IMG/VR virus record: IMGVR_UViG_3300005264_000043 | Location: 1 to 42,918 of that record | From: a virus | DNA length: 42,918 bases | Reading direction: 5' to 3' (one strand) | Shown here: positions 39,930 to 42,918 of the stretch, piece after piece | Numbering within the stretch: position 1 is the first letter of the stretch | Layout: each line of letters opens with the position of its first letter | Translations under genes and position numbers: made by a program | The notes under the pieces: generated by a model | The model's database searches: none | Seen by the model: the letters and a program-made list of their open reading frames with translations, nothing else | What the model was told of the DNA's origin: nothing

Positions 39930-40391
39930 TTATCTTCCTTTTAATATTTTAGGTATTATTGATTCCATTTGTTGAAGTGTTAATGCAATATAATTTTTTG
40001 CAGTTATTGGTGTATTTGGTTTAACACCAGCAAAACCGGTATCTGATTCAACCCATCTGCCATCTGACCAAAAACCTTTTGGTAAAAAATGTGACCAATT
40101 TGCTCCTATACCTTCACTTCCTTTGTCTATATGGTTCCAATACGGAGCATCATTATCTAATAATTCAATATCACCTACTCCCCAACCGTTTTCTATTTTA
40201 TCTGCTAACATCAATGATGCTAAATGTCCTGTTGGATTCTCTGATGTGGTCATGATTGTTTCTTGAATTATTTTTTCACATTCTTTTGCTATTCGTTCTA
40301 AATCTATATCCATAGCTAATTCAAGACGTTTTATTTCTTGAATTTCAAAATCCTTTCCTACTTTGTCTCTAACAACAATTTTTATTCGCAC
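39930..40391 (-). CDS. HK97 gp10-like head-tail joining / tail completion protein
   Basis: 153 residues from a GTG with a GAGG site. It opens with KIVVRDKVGKDFEIQEI, a helix (ERIAKECEKIIQETIM), then the PTGHLASLM segment and YWNHIDKGSEGIGANW, and a C-terminal helix YIALTLQQMESIIP. The helix, P-T/S-G-x-L and 'Y-x-x-H/Y-I-x-x-G' steps are typical of gp10-like neck proteins. Its neighbours fit that role. Confidence 0.66.
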   Translation of the reverse strand: MRIKIVVRDKVGKDFEIQEIKRLELAMDIDLERIAKECEKIIQETIMTTSENPTGHLASLMLADKIENGWGVGDIELLDNDAPYWNHIDKGSEGIGANWSHFLPKGFWSDGRWVESDTGFAGVKPNTPITAKNYIALTLQQMESIIPKILKGR

Positions 40392-40402
40392 AATAACCTC
40401 GC

Positions 40403-40801
40403 TTAAATTCTAAACAATACGATACGAGAAAACCCAAATTCACCTTTATATATTTGTATTTTATTTCCTAATGCCTTATTAAATGGTGTATAATAATTAC
40501 AATCATATAATACTTTTTCACAAATTCTAAAAAAATTCACACTTGAATCATCGACAACAATTTCAATCGCACCACTTTGTGTAAGACCAATTTCTCTAGC
40601 TATAAGAGAATTTCCAGCTATTTGCCTCACATGAGCATCTATTGGTTCAGGTGATGAATTAGTCGTTGTAAACCCCGTTTGACGATTAGGGTCATAGTTT
40701 GGGCCTTTTACTGTACTGGCTTTTAATGTAACCCATAAGGTTTCAACAGTTTCACCAAATGCTACTTCTGCTATTTTTTTATGCACATTTCTATAATTCA
40801 C
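40403..40801 (-). CDS. Probable head-tail connector-type protein
   Basis: 132 residues from a GTG with an AAAGGTAAATC site. N-terminal helix (NVHKKIAEVAFGETV), then strands (ETLWVTLKAS, EPIDAHVRQIAG, GAIEIVVDDSS, KIQIYKGEFGFSRIVLF) resembling a small barrel as in head-closure proteins. It precedes the gp10-like gene, as stoppers or connectors do. Assigned by position; no firm family. Confidence 0.5.
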   Translation of the reverse strand: MNYRNVHKKIAEVAFGETVETLWVTLKASTVKGPNYDPNRQTGFTTTNSSPEPIDAHVRQIAGNSLIAREIGLTQSGAIEIVVDDSSVNFFRICEKVLYDCNYYTPFNKALGNKIQIYKGEFGFSRIVLFRI

Positions 40802-40814
40802 GATTTACCTTTAA

Positions 40815-41147
40815 TTATGCTGGTGTTGACCAGGTTATTTTTTCATCCTTCATTCTAATTGATGCTTGGAAAATTGTTAATTTTTTTCCATTTGAATCAT
40901 CTCGTTCTATTTCTAAAAATGCATCGTTATCAAAAGATGTTGTTAAATCTTTGGCACATGTAATTGTAAATATTCCATCTGTAAGATTATCTAAACTAAT
41001 TTGGTCATCTGAACCACCGGCTGAAGCCGATGCTAATTGCACAGCATTACCGGATTTATCATAAAATTCGGCTCTAATTAACCATCCTGTGATATCGGTA
41101 TTAGCTGTAATCTCTAATTCTATCGTATCTCCTTTAAAAAATTCCAT
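40815..41147 (-). CDS. Hypothetical beta-sandwich virion protein
   Basis: 110 residues. FFKGDTIELEITANTD-ITGWLIRAEFYDKSGN reads as an Ig-like or BppU-type N-domain, then FTITCAKDLTTSFDNDAFLEIE and IRMKDEKITW. No signal. It could be a head decoration or neck protein. AAGGAATGCTAAT precedes the ATG. No firm family. Confidence 0.58.
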   Translation of the reverse strand: MEFFKGDTIELEITANTDITGWLIRAEFYDKSGNAVQLASASAGGSDDQISLDNLTDGIFTITCAKDLTTSFDNDAFLEIERDDSNGKKLTIFQASIRMKDEKITWSTPA

Positions 41148-41148
41148 A

Positions 41149-41397
41149 TTAGCATTCCTTCTTTATATTTACTTGGTCATCAGAATTTTTGATATTTATT
41201 TGACTCTCGTTTATTTTTAAATTTACTTGTGTATCTATAATATCAATTGCATTTAAATTTAATTTTGTTTTATCTATAATTTGTAAACCAATGATACATT
41301 TATTTTTGATATCTAATGTATATGGAACAACATATTTATTGACAATTGTTCTATTACAATAACAAACCCATCCATGTGTTAATAACGCTACTGACAT
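41149..41397 (-). CDS. Hypothetical protein with repeated strands
   Basis: 82 residues. The C-terminal half has a short pattern repeated about every 9-10 residues (IDTQVNLKI, ESQINIK, DDQVNIK). The N-terminal part holds HGWVCYCN. It starts on a TAATG with the gene before. No family recognised. Confidence 0.55.
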   Translation of the reverse strand: MSVALLTHGWVCYCNRTIVNKYVVPYTLDIKNKCIIGLQIIDKTKLNLNAIDIIDTQVNLKINESQINIKNSDDQVNIKKEC

Positions 41398-41891
41398 TAT
41401 GCAGTCCTTTTTATTCCCATTGTTTGCATTAATCCATTTGAATCATACGTCGCATTAAATATATAACTTGCTAATAAATTAGTGTTATTTTCAAAATCTG
41501 TTGCAGATGGATATGTTTTTATTACAGCACTTGTCATATTACCATTTGAATCATGAACTGTATCTAAAATCTTTTTGTTTTCATCAGATAATCCTAAAAT
41601 TCTATCTATCTCATTTGATTTAGCAGATTCTAATACTACAAAAATTGTTTCTATTTCATCTGTGTAACCACTTGGAGTAGAATATAAAATGTAAAATTGT
41701 CCTAAATCGGAAAATAGGTATGAATTTTTATATGTTCCATTACCAGTATCAGATAAAGAACCTGTGTCTATAACGACATCATCAGAAGAACGATATATAG
41801 TATAAGTATTCGAAAGGCCAGTGACAGGTTCACCATTTGTGCCTACAACAAACAACTCTAAAATAAATGTTGTATTTTTATCAATTTTCAT
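41397..41891 (-). CDS. Hypothetical virion protein with Ig-like N-terminus
   Basis: 164 residues. Residues 1-85 look like an Ig-type fold (TTFILELFVVGTNGEPVTGL, NTYTIYRSSDDVVIDTGS, GQFYILYSTPSGY). A helical linker (NEIDRILGLSDENKKIL) and a second small beta part follow. This linker-plus-beta form is common in phage neck or fibre attachment proteins. No firm family. Confidence 0.6.
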   Translation of the reverse strand: MKIDKNTTFILELFVVGTNGEPVTGLSNTYTIYRSSDDVVIDTGSLSDTGNGTYKNSYLFSDLGQFYILYSTPSGYTDEIETIFVVLESAKSNEIDRILGLSDENKKILDTVHDSNGNMTSAVIKTYPSATDFENNTNLLASYIFNATYDSNGLMQTMGIKRTA

Positions 41892-41899
41892 TATTAAAT

Positions 41900-42367
41900 T
41901 TACCTTACGAATTCTGACTTTTCTATATCAGATGGTGTTATTAAATCCTTATGAACATTTGACGCAAATTTGATACCAACAATATCATACGCTTCAGCAA
42001 TTAATTCAGAACATATAAACGCTTTTTTTAATTCTAACGGTTTAAAATTTCTTTTTATATTAAATAATAAACAGAAGAAAATACTTAATATTTGAATAAA
42101 ATCATATTTCATTCCTAATTGACAATGTACAAATGAATACATCGTATATCTATCTGATAATGAAACATTTTTTACAGAACTTATTTTATAATCACATTTA
42201 TTTTTATATTTTGATAACTTAGTTAATAACACACCATGATACGTTGCCTCTATTAACTCTGTATCTGAAATCATAAATGCAACATGATTATAATGACCTT
42301 TTGTGAAATATTGAATTAATCGTGCTATTATATCATTTGAACTCACTAAAAGTATATCACCTATCAT
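41900..42367 (-). CDS. YiiX-like NlpC/P60 (permuted papain-fold) hydrolase
   Basis: 155 residues. GDILLVSSNDIIARLIQYFT opens the domain, HYNHVAF supplies H28, and LIEATYHG supplies E40. A later helix AFICSELIAEAYD supplies the cysteine C119. The His-first, Cys-later order is that of the permuted NlpC/P60 group (YiiX/YebB-like). Members cut amide or ester bonds; here peptidoglycan or lipid could be the target. No signal peptide. Its place among head-tail genes suggests a virion-associated function. It starts on a TAATG. Confidence 0.75.
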   Translation of the reverse strand: MIGDILLVSSNDIIARLIQYFTKGHYNHVAFMISDTELIEATYHGVLLTKLSKYKNKCDYKISSVKNVSLSDRYTMYSFVHCQLGMKYDFIQILSIFFCLLFNIKRNFKPLELKKAFICSELIAEAYDIVGIKFASNVHKDLITPSDIEKSEFVR

Positions 42368-42918
42368 TATAAAATAACCGTTCGTTCTCTATAAAGTTCT
42401 AATTGAATTGCTCCTCTTACACTATCGATGTTTGTTATTGTATCAGGAACAGTTATTAGAAACCCAAACATCATTCCAGATGGTATATCCGCTGATGCTG
42501 ATTCAGTGTTTAATTCGTCGCCCATTTGACAGTCACCCATCATCGGTGAACTATTAACGAATAGGTCGATTTTTAAAATATCACCTGTAAGATTTTGAGC
42601 AATTGTTCCATCGTTTTTTATATAATATCCTTGGTCAGGAACACCAACGTATAAACTTATTGATGAATCATATGGCATGTTTTGCCAATAAATAGTTCCT
42701 TCTTTAATTTTTACAGTATCTATAAAACTACAATAAATTAGTTTTTGTTTATATCCTGATGGTGGTTCAGAAACATCGTCATCTGTGTTATTAAAATTAA
42801 ATATTAATTTTTTTCCATCACCTATAGTTGTGTCGCTATCACCCACTGATGTAAAATATGTGGTCATATTTAAAGGTCTGGACTCCGCTCTAGTGAATAT
42901 TTTTCCCTCGGAATCTTT
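42367..42918 (-). CDS. Hypothetical virion protein, 5' end probably beyond the window
   Basis: The frame is open to the window edge. An ATG at 42867 would give 166 residues, but no ribosome site precedes it, and the 17 upstream codons read as normal coding (KIFTRAESRPLN). The true start therefore probably lies outside. The sequence is beta-rich with an acidic stretch (NNTDDDVSEPPSGYK) and a C-terminal pattern GMMFGFLITVPDTI. No family recognised; first visible gene of the structural arm. Confidence 0.6.
   Translation of the reverse strand, partial: KDSEGKIFTRAESRPLNMTTYFTSVGDSDTTIGDGKKLIFNFNNTDDDVSEPPSGYKQKLIYCSFIDTVKIKEGTIYWQNMPYDSSISLYVGVPDQGYYIKNDGTIAQNLTGDILKIDLFVNSSPMMGDCQMGDELNTESASADIPSGMMFGFLITVPDTITNIDSVRGAIQLELYRERTVIL

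Noticed and set aside
1-42918. CRISPR arrays, insertion sequences, reverse transcriptase / diversity-generating elements, integrase
   Set aside because: I looked for regular repeats with spacers, transposase or integrase motifs, YxDD reverse-transcriptase motifs and variable-template pairs, and saw none.

Overview
The window is a piece of a tailed-phage genome. It is strongly AT-rich, almost every base is coding, genes overlap by 1-11 bases (ATGA and TAATG junctions), ribosome binding sites are of the AAGGAG type, and TAA, TAG and TGA are all used as stops (standard bacterial code). DNA-replication genes lie on the left and tail genes on the right. A tail-tube-like protein, a tape measure and a tail-terminator-like protein are present without a sheath, which suggests a long non-contractile tail (siphovirus); this is inference. 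The three promoters found are of sigma-70 type, so the host is probably a bacterium read by ordinary sigma-70 polymerase. I cannot name it. No terminase, portal, capsid, helicase or primase is visible; these presumably lie outside the window.

Layout. Left arm, + strand, 1-25.5 kb: (i) 0-5.3 kb, DNA metabolism: ATP-dependent ligase, an HNH homing-type nuclease followed by a separate NUMOD1 domain, family B DNA polymerase, cytosine-C5 methyltransferase; (ii) 5.25-6.3 kb, a promoter, a tRNA-Gln-like gene and small membrane proteins; (iii) 6.3-13.4 kb, a secreted trypsin-like protease, an HTH-metallophosphoesterase, and a recombination set in which the Rad50/SbcC ATPase is split into an N-half (Walker A, coiled coil, terminal zinc hook) and a C-half (signature, Walker B, H-loop) 3.3 kb apart with the SbcD/Mre11-like nuclease between them; (iv) 13.9-22.8 kb, a sugar-modification cassette: two DUF115/GT42-like proteins, cupin, several glycosyltransferases, pyruvyl transferase, methyltransferase, and a radical SAM enzyme interrupted by an HNH-carrying intein exactly inside its iron-sulfur motif; (v) 22.8-25.5 kb, a run of very small, often membrane or cysteine-rich proteins.

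Right arm, - strand, 42.9-25.6 kb, reading leftward: NlpC/P60-like hydrolase, head-tail joining and tail-completion proteins, a frameshifted HNH nuclease, a small membrane/coiled-coil protein, tail tube, probable tail chaperones, tape measure (broken into two frames), distal tail proteins, and a LamG-containing tip/fibre protein. The arms converge on a two-way terminator at 25.5 kb.

The most unusual points are the intein placed in the CxxxCxxC motif, the split Rad50/SbcC, and the density of homing elements (three HNH genes, one HNH intein, one free NUMOD1). A three-copy promoter with a fixed 18-base spacer is also notable. Several genes (tape measure, tip protein, one HNH gene, a 63-codon relic) look broken by single-base shifts, which may be natural or may be assembly error.
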